In this document: piece by piece, positions 1 through 8,104 of the stretch
How the letters are laid out: each line of letters begins with the position of its first letter
How positions within the stretch are numbered: position 1 is the first letter of the stretch
DNA from: Arenicola marina
Taxonomy: Eukaryota > Annelida > Polychaeta > Arenicolidae
Assembly: GCA_964019135.1 (NCBI GenBank)
Contig: OZ025263.1
Location: forward strand, 20,189,123 to 20,253,122
Direction: 5' to 3'
DNA: 64,000 nucleotides
Notes under the pieces: model-generated
Database searches by the model: none
The model's input: the letters and a program-made list of their open reading frames with translations, nothing else
What the model was told of the DNA's origin: nothing
Program-made: the position numbers and the translations under genes

Positions 1-622
1 TAATGCGAGTGGGTTTAGTAATCAACTGAGAGAGATTGTTTGTTTTGACAAATTCGACCAGGTGATATTTGAGATCGCTATTTTCGTGAGATCCGTCAAA
101 AGTCGTGCACCTGTCATTGAAGTCGCCTATTAGCACTACTGGATGTGAGTTATTTGATGATGCCAGGTTATAAGAATCTTCAAGACACGACATGAAGTTG
201 TTTACACTCTCCAGGCGTGAAGTTGGGGATCGGTAATAGCTACCCAGTAACAGGGATTCATTAAAGATGTCGATTTCGAGCCATACGCACTCGCTGCTAT
301 TGTTTTCACGATTAGCCCTGCGCTTAATTGTAAGTGCATTTCGCGCATAGACAAGCACACCCCCTCCATGTCTGCTACGATCATTATGATACACCTGATA
401 ACCAACAATGTCAATTTCGTCCGTGACGCTTACGTCACACCAGCTTTCAGACACGCATATGATATCAGCTTTCCTATCGACAATTAGTAATTGGTAAATC
501 TCATCCAATTTGAAAAAACTTTGATTAACAGGAACATAATTTAAACTCTTATCCGGCTTACTCAACAGACTCCGTGCATTGATATGGTAGATACGCAACG
601 ATCTTAGATCACCGCGCGACAT
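1..622 (-). CDS. LINE (non-LTR retrotransposon) ORF2, endonuclease domain, 5' part
   Basis: The frame is uninterrupted from an ATG at 622 down to the window edge (207 codons), so the reverse transcriptase part lies outside. It starts MSRGDLRSLRIYHINARSLL. Hallmarks of an APE-type (exonuclease III-like) endonuclease are visible in order: the metal-ligand Asn in HINARSL (residue 15), ADIICVSESW with the catalytic Glu at residue 59, HGGGVLVY near 85-92, LLGSYYRSPTS near 125-135, and VVLIGDFND near 162-170. The domain nicks target DNA for target-primed reverse transcription. The chosen ATG follows an in-frame TGA two codons upstream. The NARSL..KPDKS start resembles the CR1/L2/Jockey group, but the clade cannot be fixed without the RT. 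The intact frame suggests a young insertion. Confidence 0.9.
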   Translation of the reverse strand, partial: MSRGDLRSLRIYHINARSLLSKPDKSLNYVPVNQSFFKLDEIYQLLIVDRKADIICVSESWCDVSVTDEIDIVGYQVYHNDRSRHGGGVLVYARNALTIKRRANRENNSSECVWLEIDIFNESLLLGSYYRSPTSRLESVNNFMSCLEDSYNLASSNNSHPVVLIGDFNDRCTTFDGSHENSDLKYHLVEFVKTNNLSQLITKPTRI

Positions 623-1027
623 TGCTCATGATGCGATTCAAGTTTACACCAATTCGCGCTAGTCTTTTCGTATAATTCGACGACACATTTATAAATTGAT
701 ATACCACAGCAATGATTTCTTCTTTAATAAACACGCAAATTAACTTAGCATGAAAACTAACATGGACCAGGCTTGATGGGCAGAGGCTTAGCGCCACCTG
801 TCCACCGCCGGATCGAACATAGAATACAACAAAAATACATAAGACAACAACCATGTCTGTCACGTTCAGGCATTGTCTGAGACTGCAGCAGACAGACCCG
901 GGATACTACTATGTACAACTTAACAGCTCACTTGTCAAGGAACGGAGGGGGTGGAGGGAGGCAGGGAAGAGCATTACAGTTCATCACCAATCAATGTCTC
1001 TCTATTCAGTAGATATGCTTGTGACAT
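623..1027 (-). other. Spacer upstream of LINE ORF2, possible LINE 5' region
   Basis: This 0.4 kb lies between the LINE ORF2 start and the IMPACT-like frame. A short minus-strand frame from an ATG at 854 to 609 overlaps the ORF2 start. It begins with a hydrophobic run (MVVVLCIFVVFYV) but resembles nothing I know and is probably chance. No promoter element is evident. Whether the LINE 5' end lies here or extends through the IMPACT-like frame cannot be told from one copy. Confidence 0.35.
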
Positions 1028-1549
1028 TTACCCCAGGTTGGAGACACTGGCTTTAATGGCATCGGCCAGTGCAGCGCTGAGCTTCTTGCTCATGTGGGAC
1101 ACGGGGCCAGTGAAGCTGACGATAACCATCACATTTGTACGGGGGGCTTTGATTAATTCTTGGCAGGCCTGCCTCCCGGCCCCGCTGTCACTGGAGTCTT
1201 CGTAATCCCATTCTTCAGCTGAGGTGCTTTTCAGGTGGTAGGCGGCGCAAACCAGTGGTGAGGCGAGGAGATCGGCGTCAAGTAGGGCAGCTTTGTAGGC
1301 CGCCCTGACGTCATTGATGGACCCAACAGACAGAGCTCCCACAGTCACGGTTGTGCGCTCCGAGGACTGCTGTAGGCGGCTGAAGGTCGTGGCCCTGGTC
1401 TCCTCGACTTCCCGTGCTGTCATGAACAGGATATCTCGTGGCGAAGGGCGAACCAGCTTATGATGATACTTACTGCCGTTCACAAATAGAGAGTCTTGAA
1501 TATTACTCTTGACAATACTACTAACGCGGGACGTAAATGTAAGAAGGTA
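1028..1549 (-). CDS. IMPACT/UPF0029-like frame (LINE ORF1 or host terminal exon)
   Basis: The frame is open for 173 codons and ends at a stop at 1028. There is no upstream in-frame ATG, so its 5' end is missing or spliced. The second half reads like the IMPACT (UPF0029/YigZ) domain: VTVGALSVGSINDVRAAYKA, then VCAAYHLKS (family AYRI), WDYEDSSDSGAGRQ (family EDDGE.GAGGR), then TNVMVIVSF (family NVMVVVSRWYGG), then a final helix LSAALADAI. The DDGE and RW.GG residues are replaced, so it is divergent. IMPACT proteins bind GCN1 and limit GCN2 signalling. Its position upstream of a same-strand LINE endonuclease suggests a LINE ORF1. The alternative is a last exon of a host gene, with a possible acceptor at about 1522-1535. 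The similarity is recalled by eye, not searched. Confidence 0.45.
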   Translation of the reverse strand, partial: YLLTFTSRVSSIVKSNIQDSLFVNGSKYHHKLVRPSPRDILFMTAREVEETRATTFSRLQQSSERTTVTVGALSVGSINDVRAAYKAALLDADLLASPLVCAAYHLKSTSAEEWDYEDSSDSGAGRQACQELIKAPRTNVMVIVSFTGPVSHMSKKLSAALADAIKASVSNLG

Positions 1550-1613
1550 TTACCCAAATTCCGACTTCCATTTGCTTAGTTATTTTAATATAAGTGCAAA
1601 ATATAGTTGTACA

Positions 1614-1942
1614 TTCAGGATGCTTTAACCACTTGTAGTCACATCGCGTCAATGAGAGAAGGAAGGGAGAGTGGAGCCGGTTCTAGGACAACTCCCACCC
1701 CGACCCCCAACCCCCTGGACAATTCCCCCCCGACAATCCCCGTCAGACAAATCCGCCCCACCACGAGCAAGTCCCACCCCCCCCCACAAGTCCCCCCCCC
1801 CCGGACAAGTTGTCCGGGAGGGAGTTGTTCGCGGGGGGGGGGGGGTGTCCGGGAGGGACTTGTCCTAGGGGGTAATCCCCTACCCTTTGCGAAGAAGGAC
1901 ATAGGATCTTCATCCTGCGACCATACAGACAATGGGGGCCGG
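1614..1942 (-). mobile_element. tRNA-derived SINE family B, copy 1, interrupted
   Basis: On the minus strand this ends with the family tail (TTCTCCCATTGACGCGATATGA...TGGTTAAAGCGTCC; here seen inverted at 1617-1680) and carries the CATGTCTTTCTTCG body near 1880-1910. A C/G-rich block (about 1686-1866) replaces or splits the part that in other copies reads GACATGGCTCC...GGGGGTTACCCCC. The same family occurs at 1945, 2186, 10036, 10430, 30985 and 45955. Confidence 0.7.
1686..1868. repeat. Inverted C-rich/G-rich GGACAAG repeat inside a SINE
   Basis: The block is bounded by CTAGGACAACTCCC on the left and the inverse GGGACTTGTCCTAG on the right, with a palindromic centre GGACAAGTTGTCC near 1812. 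The left half repeats a (G)GACAAxTCCC word several times in C-rich context, and the right half repeats the inverse. The whole could fold into a hairpin of about 180 nt. Its polyproline frames on both strands are by-products of C/G tracts. Confidence 0.65.
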
Positions 1943-1944
1943 AG

Positions 1945-2175
1945 TGATAGCTCATTGGGTTCGAGCGCTCGCCCTCAGTGCTCTGGCCAACTGAGAGCCT
2001 AACGGCACGTGGATCGGTGGTTTGAGCCCTGCTAGCTGTGGCCATGTCTGTGCGGTCGCAGCATAAAGATCCCATTTCTTTCTTCGTAAAGAGTAGGGGG
2101 TTACCCCCGGGGACATGGCTCCACTCTCCCTTTCTTCTCCCATTGACGCGATATGACCAAACATGGTTTAAGCGT
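1945..2175 (+). mobile_element. tRNA-derived SINE family B, copy 2
   Basis: The 5' tRNA-like part (CATTGGGTTCGAGCGCTCG..., box B-like GGTTTGAGCCCTG at about 2020) leads into the body GGCCATGTCTGTGCGGTCGC, AAAGATCCCATTTCTTTCTT, GTAAAGAGTAGGGGGTTACC and ends ATTGACGCGATATGACCAAA...TTTAAGCGTC. It has the same layout as the minus-strand copy at 10036-10222. Confidence 0.75.
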
Positions 2176-2185
2176 CATCAATAAA

Positions 2186-2290
2186 CAGCCAACCCCACAG
2201 ACCTGGCCACAGCGGGGCGCGAACTACCGATCCACGTGCCTAGGCTCTGATGTGGCGAGAGCACTCAAGGCGAGCGCTCTAGCCCACTGG
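2186..2290 (-). mobile_element. tRNA-derived SINE family B, copy 3, head only
   Basis: Read on the minus strand it gives CCAGTGGGCTAGAGCGCTCG, TTGAGTGCTCTCGCC, a box B-like GGTAGTTCGCGCCCC and GGCCAGGTCTGTGG, the tRNA-like head of the family. It sits tail-to-tail against copy 2, a typical nested or paired insertion. Confidence 0.65.
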
Positions 2291-2299
2291 AGGGATTTT

Positions 2300-3165
2300 T
2301 ATGGAGGCAATGCCACAATGGATATACAGACTACAACCAACAAACTTGCAAGTTGAAGTGAGCAACAACTGAACAACTAACTACTCGTGACCAGTCGCTT
2401 GGGCGGCGGACCACGGTACAGGTGAAATTAATCACTTAACAGCATTGCCCATAGCTAGTTTCTTGTCTCACACAGAGTCAATCGCCAGCTATTTTGATGA
2501 CGCTGGCCTGGTATGGCGTCTTGTTGACCGTAATGAACAGTGATGTTGGTGGCCGATAAATGTTTTGTTGGTAGAAGCTTGGTGATGGGTTGAACGAAGA
2601 CCCATACCCCTCTTAACTGTTGATTATAAACTATAATAATGCTGCTTATAACATTCCAATATTTTGTATGTAACAGAAGCAAATGAGATTGAAGCCATTT
2701 ATTTATCTGTGTTGCTGTTGATTGTTAGAAAGCGCTTGATAGAATGCTGCGACGGAATACGGTGATGGGGCTTCTAAGAGAGATGGCGTCAGCCCGACAT
2801 ACCCTATCCAGCGGATGCCAATCCAGTACTGCTTGTTTCGCCGGTGAAGGCCACGTGCAATCAACCATTGACACGCCTTTTGGCGCCTGAGTCAGAGTTA
2901 ACACGACTGGTGAGAGTTAATCCACGCGTGCAGAGCAGCGCGTGTCACGCTGCTTGACGGTAAAAACAATGTTGGTATTATTTAGTAAATGTTCAGCGCG
3001 AATAACACGTGAGCTATTCGAAAGCATTGGTACACGAGCACACCGAAGGACGGTTTGCGCCGGGCTGTACTATAATTTCCCGCCAAAAGACGGAGCTGTT
3101 CAACCTTCCGAGACAAACTTGATGAATACAACCAGTAACACCCGGATGTTGCTAAGCTGTTATAA
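2300..3165. other. Intergenic stretch without recognisable genes
   Basis: I see only short chance frames here and no splice-bounded coding segment. The frame at 2942-3178 opens with a GTG and resembles nothing I know. Confidence 0.5.
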
Positions 3166-3850
3166 CGCCTTAGCTTAGCCTCCGATTACCTATCCACGTG
3201 GTTTAAGGGACTTGGGGAGCGGGGGGGTGGGGGGGGGGCATGCTGTCACGGGTTAAATCCAGCCATGGCAATGTGCCCCTCTCTACCCATGTCCTTTAAC
3301 CCTCCTGGATCGGTAATCCGAAGCTGAGCTAATGGGACACCCTGGTCATAGCTATATTCATCCCATGACAACATATCCCCGCTTTCCAAGGTAATCTCAT
3401 TCTAAGCTAAAAGGAGACTTGGTCATGGCTGTATTTAACAGTCATGCCCCCCCCCCCACCCTCCCAATGTCCTTTAAACTACATGGCTCGGTAATCCCAT
3501 GCTAAGCTAAGGAAACACTTGGTCATGGCTGTTTTGAATCCGTGACAGCATGCCCGCCCCCTCCCATGTCCCTTAACACACCTGGATCGACGATCCAATG
3601 CTAAGCTAAAGGAATAGTTGCTCATAGCTATATTCTTAGGCCACGTGGATCGGTAATCCCATTCTAAACTAAGGGGACACTTGGTCATGGCTGTATTTAA
3701 CCTGTGACAGCATGTCCCTCCTCCCAATGTCGCTTAATTATTTTAACATACCTGGATCCGTGATCCAATGCTAAGGTAAGGGAATAGTTGGTCATAGCTA
3801 TATTCAGTGCATGACAATGTGTCCCCCCCCCCTGACCGTGAGCTGGTGCC
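3166..3850. repeat. ~95-bp satellite, array A (about 7 units)
   Basis: The unit reads roughly CCACGTGGATCGGTAATCCC, ATGCTAAGCTAAGGGGACAC, TTGGTCATGGCTGTATTTAA, CCGTGACAGCATGTCCC, CCTCCCAATGTCCCTTAA. Units diverge by 10-25% and one half-unit at the left end (3170-3240) is inverted. The array ends with CCCTGACCGTGAGCTGGTGC, exactly as array B does, so the two are paralogous blocks of a larger duplication. Confidence 0.85.
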
Positions 3851-3965
3851 TTTGAGGTTGAATATAACTACAGATTCATATTAGATATTCATTGTTCTCA
3901 TAACTAGATGTGGTTTTTATCTGTATATTTCATTGAATCCATGGTTATTGTTTTTTGTATTGCAG

Positions 3966-4162
3966 ATGTTCACGATCATAGCAGACATAGGGCCGGAGAG
4001 GTCACAGCCTGGAGGTGGAAGGACGTACAGGGAAGTCTCACTCTAACCTTCACTCTAACCTTCACACTGACTGGCACACTAACTGGCACACTAACTGGCA
4101 CACTAACTGGCACCCTAACTGGCACACTAACTGCTCATTTAAGCAGCAATCCATTCCCCTAA
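3966..4162 (+). CDS. Candidate terminal mini-exon copy a (DVHDHSRHRAGE...)
   Basis: A T-rich tract and TGTATTGCAG precede the phase-1 reading G|AT GTT CAC..., giving DVHDHSRHRAGEVTAWRWKD and then VQ. The paralogue at 6412 ends after WRWKDV with TAG. In this copy the stop codon is CAG, so the frame runs on through a CACACTAACTGG microsatellite (a run of TGTL) to 4162. The product is unknown. Homology to the 6412 copy is clear, but function and expression are not. Confidence 0.35.
4040..4136. repeat. 12-bp microsatellite (CACACTAACTGG)n
   Basis: About eight units directly follow mini-exon copy a. The equivalent place after copy b (6485-6740) holds an expanded CACACTAAAACTGG version. Confidence 0.9.
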
Positions 4163-4190
4163 ACTAATCTTTGCCTTATTTTACGCTCAG

Positions 4191-4234
4191 ATCTCGACGA
4201 CCCGAAGGACAAGACGTCACGCCAGTTGGAATGG
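4191..4234 (+). CDS. Mini-exon T1 (deleted form, DLDDPKDKTSRQ...)
   Basis: The acceptor TTTACGCTCAG precedes ATCTCGACGACCC; the donor is ATGG|GTGAGT. At 44 nt it lacks about 20 nt internally relative to the 63-nt copies, and its downstream flank (GTGTTGGTCACTTTCCAAGC) matches the flank of the 75-nt exon at 5018. It therefore looks like a deletion fusing the start of one exon type to the end of the other, and it breaks the phase-1 symmetry. Confidence 0.35.
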
Positions 4235-4894
4235 GTGAGTGTTGGTCACTTTCCAAGCGTAATCGACTGATATTCGACACCAAGCAATATTCCGGATGTC
4301 ACTGAGTATGTTGTATAATAATAATGTTTATTTCCAACTGTAGGCACCAGGGCCATGGTACAAAAATAGAAACATTTAATTTGCGACAAAGCACAACATA
4401 TTTACAATATGTTGTATAGTCCGTTGTAATATGTAATTATTCTATGCCATTGAGGCTAATTATCTATTACTTTTTGCCCATGTGCGCAGTAATCCAGTCC
4501 CCTAAACTAATATTAGCCTTTTTTACGCTCAGATCCAGACGCCCCAAGGAGAAAAGACGACCCGAATAGGACAAGACGTCACACCAGTTGGAATGGGTGA
4601 ATGTTGGTCACTTTCCAAGCGTAATCGACTGATATTCGATACCAAGCAATATTCCGGATGTCACTGAGTATGTTGTATAATAATAATGTTTATTTCCAAC
4701 TGTAGGCACCAGGGCCATGGTACAAAAATAGAAACATTTAATTTGCGACAAAGCACAACATATTTACAATATGTTGTATAGTCCGTTGTAATATGTAATT
4801 ATTCTATGCCATTGAGGCTAATTATCTATTACTTTTTGCCCATGTGCGCAGTAATCCATTCCCCTAAACTAATCTTTGCCTTTTTTACGCGCAG
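4235..4894. repeat. Two-copy ~355-bp tandem duplication around mini-exons T1-T3
   Basis: The sequence after T1 (GTGAGTGTTGGTCACTTTCC ... TTTTTGCCCATGTGCGCAGT) is repeated almost base for base after T2, including the inner block GTTTATTTCCAACTGTAGGC. Few differences separate the copies, so the duplication is recent or homogenised. Confidence 0.9.
4533..4596 (+). CDS. Mini-exon T2 (DPDAPRRKDDPNRTRRHTSW)
   Basis: The acceptor TTTTACGCTCAG leads to phase-1 coding DPDAPRRKDDPNRTRRHTSW, and the donor is GGAATGG|GTGAAT. At 64 nt it carries the T-type body but the T1-type 3' end, so its exit phase differs from the symmetric 63-nt copies. The peptide is extremely Asp/Arg/Pro-rich. Confidence 0.4.
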
Positions 4895-4963
4895 ATCCCG
4901 ACGACCCAAGGAGAAAAGATGACCCGGATATATATAGGACAAGACGTCACACCAGTTGCTCAG
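4895..4963 (+). CDS. Mini-exon T3, 69 nt, symmetric phase 1
   Basis: The acceptor TTTACGCGCAG and donor TCAG|GTAATG bound 69 nt (2 + 22 codons + 1). The peptide is DPDDPRRKDDPDIYRTRRHT then SCSG. It is in phase with the following 75-nt exon (intron of 54 nt), so the two could be spliced together without shifting frame. No known domain; the composition suggests a disordered, highly charged segment. Confidence 0.45.
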
Positions 4964-5017
4964 GTAATGTATTTGGTGCACCCACCATTTATGTGTGTTT
5001 AGTTTCCCTGGTTCCAG

Positions 5018-5092
5018 ATCCTGTCCTGACCGGGAACGAGGACGACTGCAGCCGCCGGTGCCTGCGTGGACCTGGCGACACATCCCGAACTG
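5018..5092 (+). CDS. Mini-exon T3b, 75 nt, with CxxxC
   Basis: The acceptor CCCTGGTTCCAG and donor AACTG|GTGAGT bound 75 nt, again phase 1 in and out. The peptide is DPVLTGNEDDCSRRCLRGPG then DTSRTG and contains the block's only closely spaced cysteine pair (CSRRC). Partial copies of the first bases of this exon occur at 5407 and 6909, where the sequence breaks off into unrelated DNA. Confidence 0.45.
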
Positions 5093-5289
5093 GTGAGTGT
5101 TGATCACTTTCCAAGCTCAATCTAGTGATTTTCGATACCAAGCAATATTCCGGATGTCACTGAGTATAGAGTATACTCAGTTGTAATATTTAATTAATCT
5201 ATGCCAATGAGGCTAAATATCTATTGCTTTTTGCCTATATGCGCAGCAATCCATTCCCCTAAACTAATCTTAGCCTTTTTTACGCTCAG

Positions 5290-5352
5290 ATCCAGACGAC
5301 CCAAGGAGAAAAGACGACCCGAATAGGACAAGACGTCACGCCAGTTGCCCAG
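5290..5352 (+). CDS. Mini-exon T4, 63 nt, symmetric phase 1
   Basis: The acceptor TTTTTTACGCTCAG and donor CCCAG|GTAATG bound 63 nt (2 + 20 codons + 1). The peptide is DPDDPRRKDDPNRTRRHASC then PG. It is nearly identical to T5 at 6794. The following intron-like sequence and acceptor (GTTCCAG) match those after T3, but the next exon is cut off at about 5423 by satellite array B. Confidence 0.45.
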
Positions 5353-5406
5353 GTAATGTATTTGGTGCACCCACCATTTATGTGTGTTTATTTTCCTTTG
5401 TTCCAG

Positions 5407-5423
5407 ATCCTGTCCTGACCGGG
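5407..5423 (+). pseudogene. Truncated start of a T3b-type mini-exon
   Basis: After TTGTTCCAG the first 17 bases (ATCCTGTCCTGACCGGG) match the 75-nt exon, then the sequence passes into TTTTTGAGTTGGG and satellite array B. This marks the duplication breakpoint. Confidence 0.7.
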
Positions 5424-5424
5424 T

Positions 5425-6250
5425 TTTTGAGTTGGGTTAAGGGACATGGCGAGGGGGGCACACATTGTCATAAGTTGCATATAGCTATGACCAGGTGGCC
5501 CCTTAGCTAAGCCTCCGATTACCGATCCACGTGGTTTAGGGGACTTGGGGATCGAGGGGGGGGGGGCATGCTGTCACGGTTTAAATACAGCCGTGGCAAT
5601 GTGTCCCCCTCTCCCCATGTCCCTTACCCCACCTGGATCGGTAATCCGAAACTGAGCTAATGGGACACCCTAGTCATAGCTATTTTCATCCCATGACAAC
5701 ATATCCCCGCTTCTCAATGTCCTTTAAACCACGTGGATCGGTAATCCCTAATGCTAAGCTAAGAGGAGACTTGGTCATGGCTGTTTTGAACCCGTGTCAG
5801 CATGCCCGCCCCCCTCCCATGTCCCTTAACACACCTGGATCGGTGATCCAATGCTAAGCTACATTGATAGTTGGTCATAGCTATATTCAGTGCATGTCAA
5901 TGTGCCCCCCCCCCATCCCCATGCCCCTTAACCAAACTGGATCGGTAATCCGATGCTAAGCTAAGGGGACCCCTGGTCATAAGTATATGCAGCCTATGAA
6001 AACAGGTCTCTACCCCTCTCCCCCACCCACCTCCCAATGTCTCTTAAGCCACGTGGATCGGTAACCCCATGCTAACCTAATGGGACACTTGGTCATGGCT
6101 GCATTTAATTCGTGACAGCATGTCCCTCCTCCCAATGTCGCCTAATTATTTTAATATACCTGGATCGGTGATCCAATGCTAAGGTAAGGGGATAGTTGGT
6201 CATAGCTATATTCAGTGCATGACGATGTGTGCCCCCCCCCCCCACTGACC
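5425..6250. repeat. ~95-bp satellite, array B (about 9 units)
   Basis: The unit is the same as array A. It opens with one inverted unit (5430-5515: TTAAGGGACATGGC...GATCCACGTGG) and then runs as direct units. The right end CCACTGACCGTGAGCTGGTG and the next 150 bases match the right flank of array A, so arrays A and B head two copies of a ~2.4-kb segment that also carries the mini-exons. Confidence 0.85.
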
Positions 6251-6411
6251 GTGAGCTGGTGCCTTTGAGGTTGAATAAAACTACAGATTCGTATTAGCAT
6301 TAGCACAAAGCTTCCAGTGTACTAAAGATATCCATTGTTCTCGTGACTAGATATTGTTTTTATCTGTATATTTTATTGAATCCATTGTTATTATTGTTTT
6401 TTGTATTGCAG

Positions 6412-6476
6412 ATGTTCACGATCATAGCAGACATAGGGCCGGAGAGGTCGCAGCCTGGAGGTGGAAGGACGTATAG
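6412..6476 (+). CDS. Candidate terminal mini-exon copy b (DVHDHSRHRAGE...WRWKDV)
   Basis: The acceptor TTTTTTGTATTGCAG leads to phase-1 DVHDHSRHRAGEVAAWRWKD, then V and a TAG. It is the cleaner paralogue of copy a. The shared entry phase means it can close a frame coming from any symmetric phase-1 mini-exon. I do not recognise the peptide. Confidence 0.4.
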
Positions 6477-6484
6477 GGAAGTCT

Positions 6485-6740
6485 CACTCTAACCTTCACA
6501 TTAACTGGCCCACTATAACTGGCACACACTAAAACTGGCACACACTAAAACTGGCACACCCTAAAACTGGCACACACTAAAACTGGCACACACAAAAGCT
6601 GGCACACACTAAAACTGGCACACACTAAAACTGGCACACACTAAAACTGGCACACACTAAAACTGGCACACACTAAATCTAAAACTGGCACACACTAAAA
6701 CTAAAACTGGCACACACTAAAACTAGCACACTCATTGCTT
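6485..6740. repeat. 14-bp microsatellite (CACACTAAAACTGG)n
   Basis: Roughly 15 units, including a few longer units with an extra CTAAAA. It replaces the 12-bp version found after copy a, so the microsatellite has expanded and drifted since the segmental duplication. Confidence 0.9.
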
Positions 6741-6793
6741 ATTTGAGCAGCAATCCATTCCCCTAAACTAATCTTTGCCTTTTTTACGCTCAG

Positions 6794-6856
6794 ATCCCGA
6801 CGACCCAAGGAGAAAAGACGACCCGGATAGGACAAGACGTCACGCCAGTTGCCCAG
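6794..6856 (+). CDS. Mini-exon T5, 63 nt, symmetric phase 1
   Basis: The acceptor TTTTTTACGCTCAG and donor CCCAG|GTAGTG bound DPDDPRRKDDPDRTRRHASC then PG. Compared with T4 there is one amino-acid change (N to D) and a slightly weaker donor. The next acceptor (GGTTCCAG at 6908) is followed by unrelated T-rich sequence, so the 75-nt partner is lost here. Confidence 0.45.
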
Positions 6857-7090
6857 GTAGTGCATTTGGTGCACCTAATGTTTAGATGTGTTTAGTTTCC
6901 CTGGTTCCAGATAATTTTTTTTCAATGAGATTCATCATGACAGTAAGAATATCATCTTAATCCTGCTATAGTTTACGACCTTATAATCTTAATGGTATGA
7001 TCCCCACAACGATCGAGAAAGTGAAGGGATGTTTCGGTAAAGAATGGTGGAATGTGAACTAATATTTGAATTGTGCTTTCATTATTACAG

Positions 7091-7167
7091 ATGATAGCGG
7101 CCGAAATCGACCAGGTCCTGGAACATTGCGGCGGTGGAAGGCCTTACAGGGGATCCTTTTAATATAA
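7091..7167 (+). CDS. Candidate terminal mini-exon copy c (DDSGRNRPGPGT...)
   Basis: The acceptor TTTCATTATTACAG leads to phase-1 DDSGRNRPGPGTLRRWKALQ then GILLI and TAA. It aligns with copies a/b (R..G.....RWK..QG) but is diverged. The flanks (TTCATCATGACAGTAAG... and GGTATGATCCCCA...ACGATCGAG) are shared with copy d, marking a ~330-bp tandem duplication. Confidence 0.4.
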
Positions 7168-7436
7168 AGTCGTAAAAAGAGCTCGTAAACCATTTTGCAA
7201 TGGGATTCATCATGACAGTAAGCATATCATGCTGTACTCTCAGATATAAGGTATGAAGTAATGGATCATGCTGTAGTGTATTGTATATATGGCACGGAGT
7301 AATGAATCCGGCTATAGTTTACGAGCGTATAATCATAATGGTATGATCCCCATAACGATCGAGACGGTGAAGGAATGTCTCGGTAAAGACTCGTCGAATG
7401 TGCTCTAATTTTCGTATTGATCATCTTGTATCGCAG

Positions 7437-7492
7437 GTGCTTGCGGTCATAGAAAACCAGGAGCTGCGGGCTTCCGGAAGGAGAAGTACTAA
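7437..7492 (+). CDS. Candidate terminal mini-exon copy d (GACGHRKPGAAG...)
   Basis: The acceptor CATCTTGTATCGCAG leads to phase-1 GACGHRKPGAAGFRKEKY and a TAA. The HRKPGA core aligns with HSRHRAGE of copies a/b and GRNRPGPG of copy c. The same entry phase across four copies argues for selection on splicing or recent duplication. No function is assigned. Confidence 0.4.
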
Positions 7493-8104
7493 AAGGGGAG
7501 AATAATTTGACTATATTGTCGAAACTGGTCCTCGTAAACCCTTTATAAATATGAGATGTTTGGTGTGAAAGTAAATATTAATTGAATTTAAATAATTCAG
7601 ATTCGTTGTATATGGACAGTCTACGTTGCTTGTTTTTTGCCGTTGCCGGTGAAAAACCGAATGAGAAAAGGTCAATGTATTCCATAATTGTGTCCGCAAG
7701 TTTAGAGCAGACGTATGTCTGTGTCTCATTTTCTCTCATCGCCATTCCACTTGCTAAGTTACTTCGCTCTGCGTACCCTAACATTTGACCCTTGTCCCTG
7801 ACCTTAACCCGTAATCCGCTAACCCCTAACCTCCTCTAATCCCCTAACCCCATGCCTTAACCATAACCAAGTTTGTGAAATAGCGGTACATAAGACCCTA
7901 GAACAGACCACACTGTCATAAGTCGTATGGAAACTTAAGGCTATTTGTTATTATCGCATCTATGGCTATGTCTGATCAACACATCAGATTTAGTTATATA
8001 CTTAATACGGTGTCGCATTTACCCATATTACCCATATTACCATATTGAATATTGCTTGAAAATTGTTTTTGAATGAAAATGTTCCACATTCTTTTCATAT
8101 ACAG
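7493..8104. other. Non-coding stretch, CCCTAA-like patch
   Basis: No coding exon is supported. At 7800-7870 there is a degenerate C-rich patch (AACCCCTAACCTCC..., AATCCCCTAACCCC) reminiscent of telomere-like repeats but too irregular to call one. Confidence 0.4.

Noticed and set aside
3908-3965. Signal-peptide-like start MWFLSVYFIESMVIVFCIA in front of mini-exon copy a
   Set aside because: This is the T-rich intron tract before the acceptor; the paralogue at 6360-6411 lacks the ATG, so the hydrophobic run is chance.
7800-7870. Interstitial telomere-like CCCTAA repeats
   Set aside because: Only loose, irregular CCCCTAAC words; no run of two or more exact hexamers.
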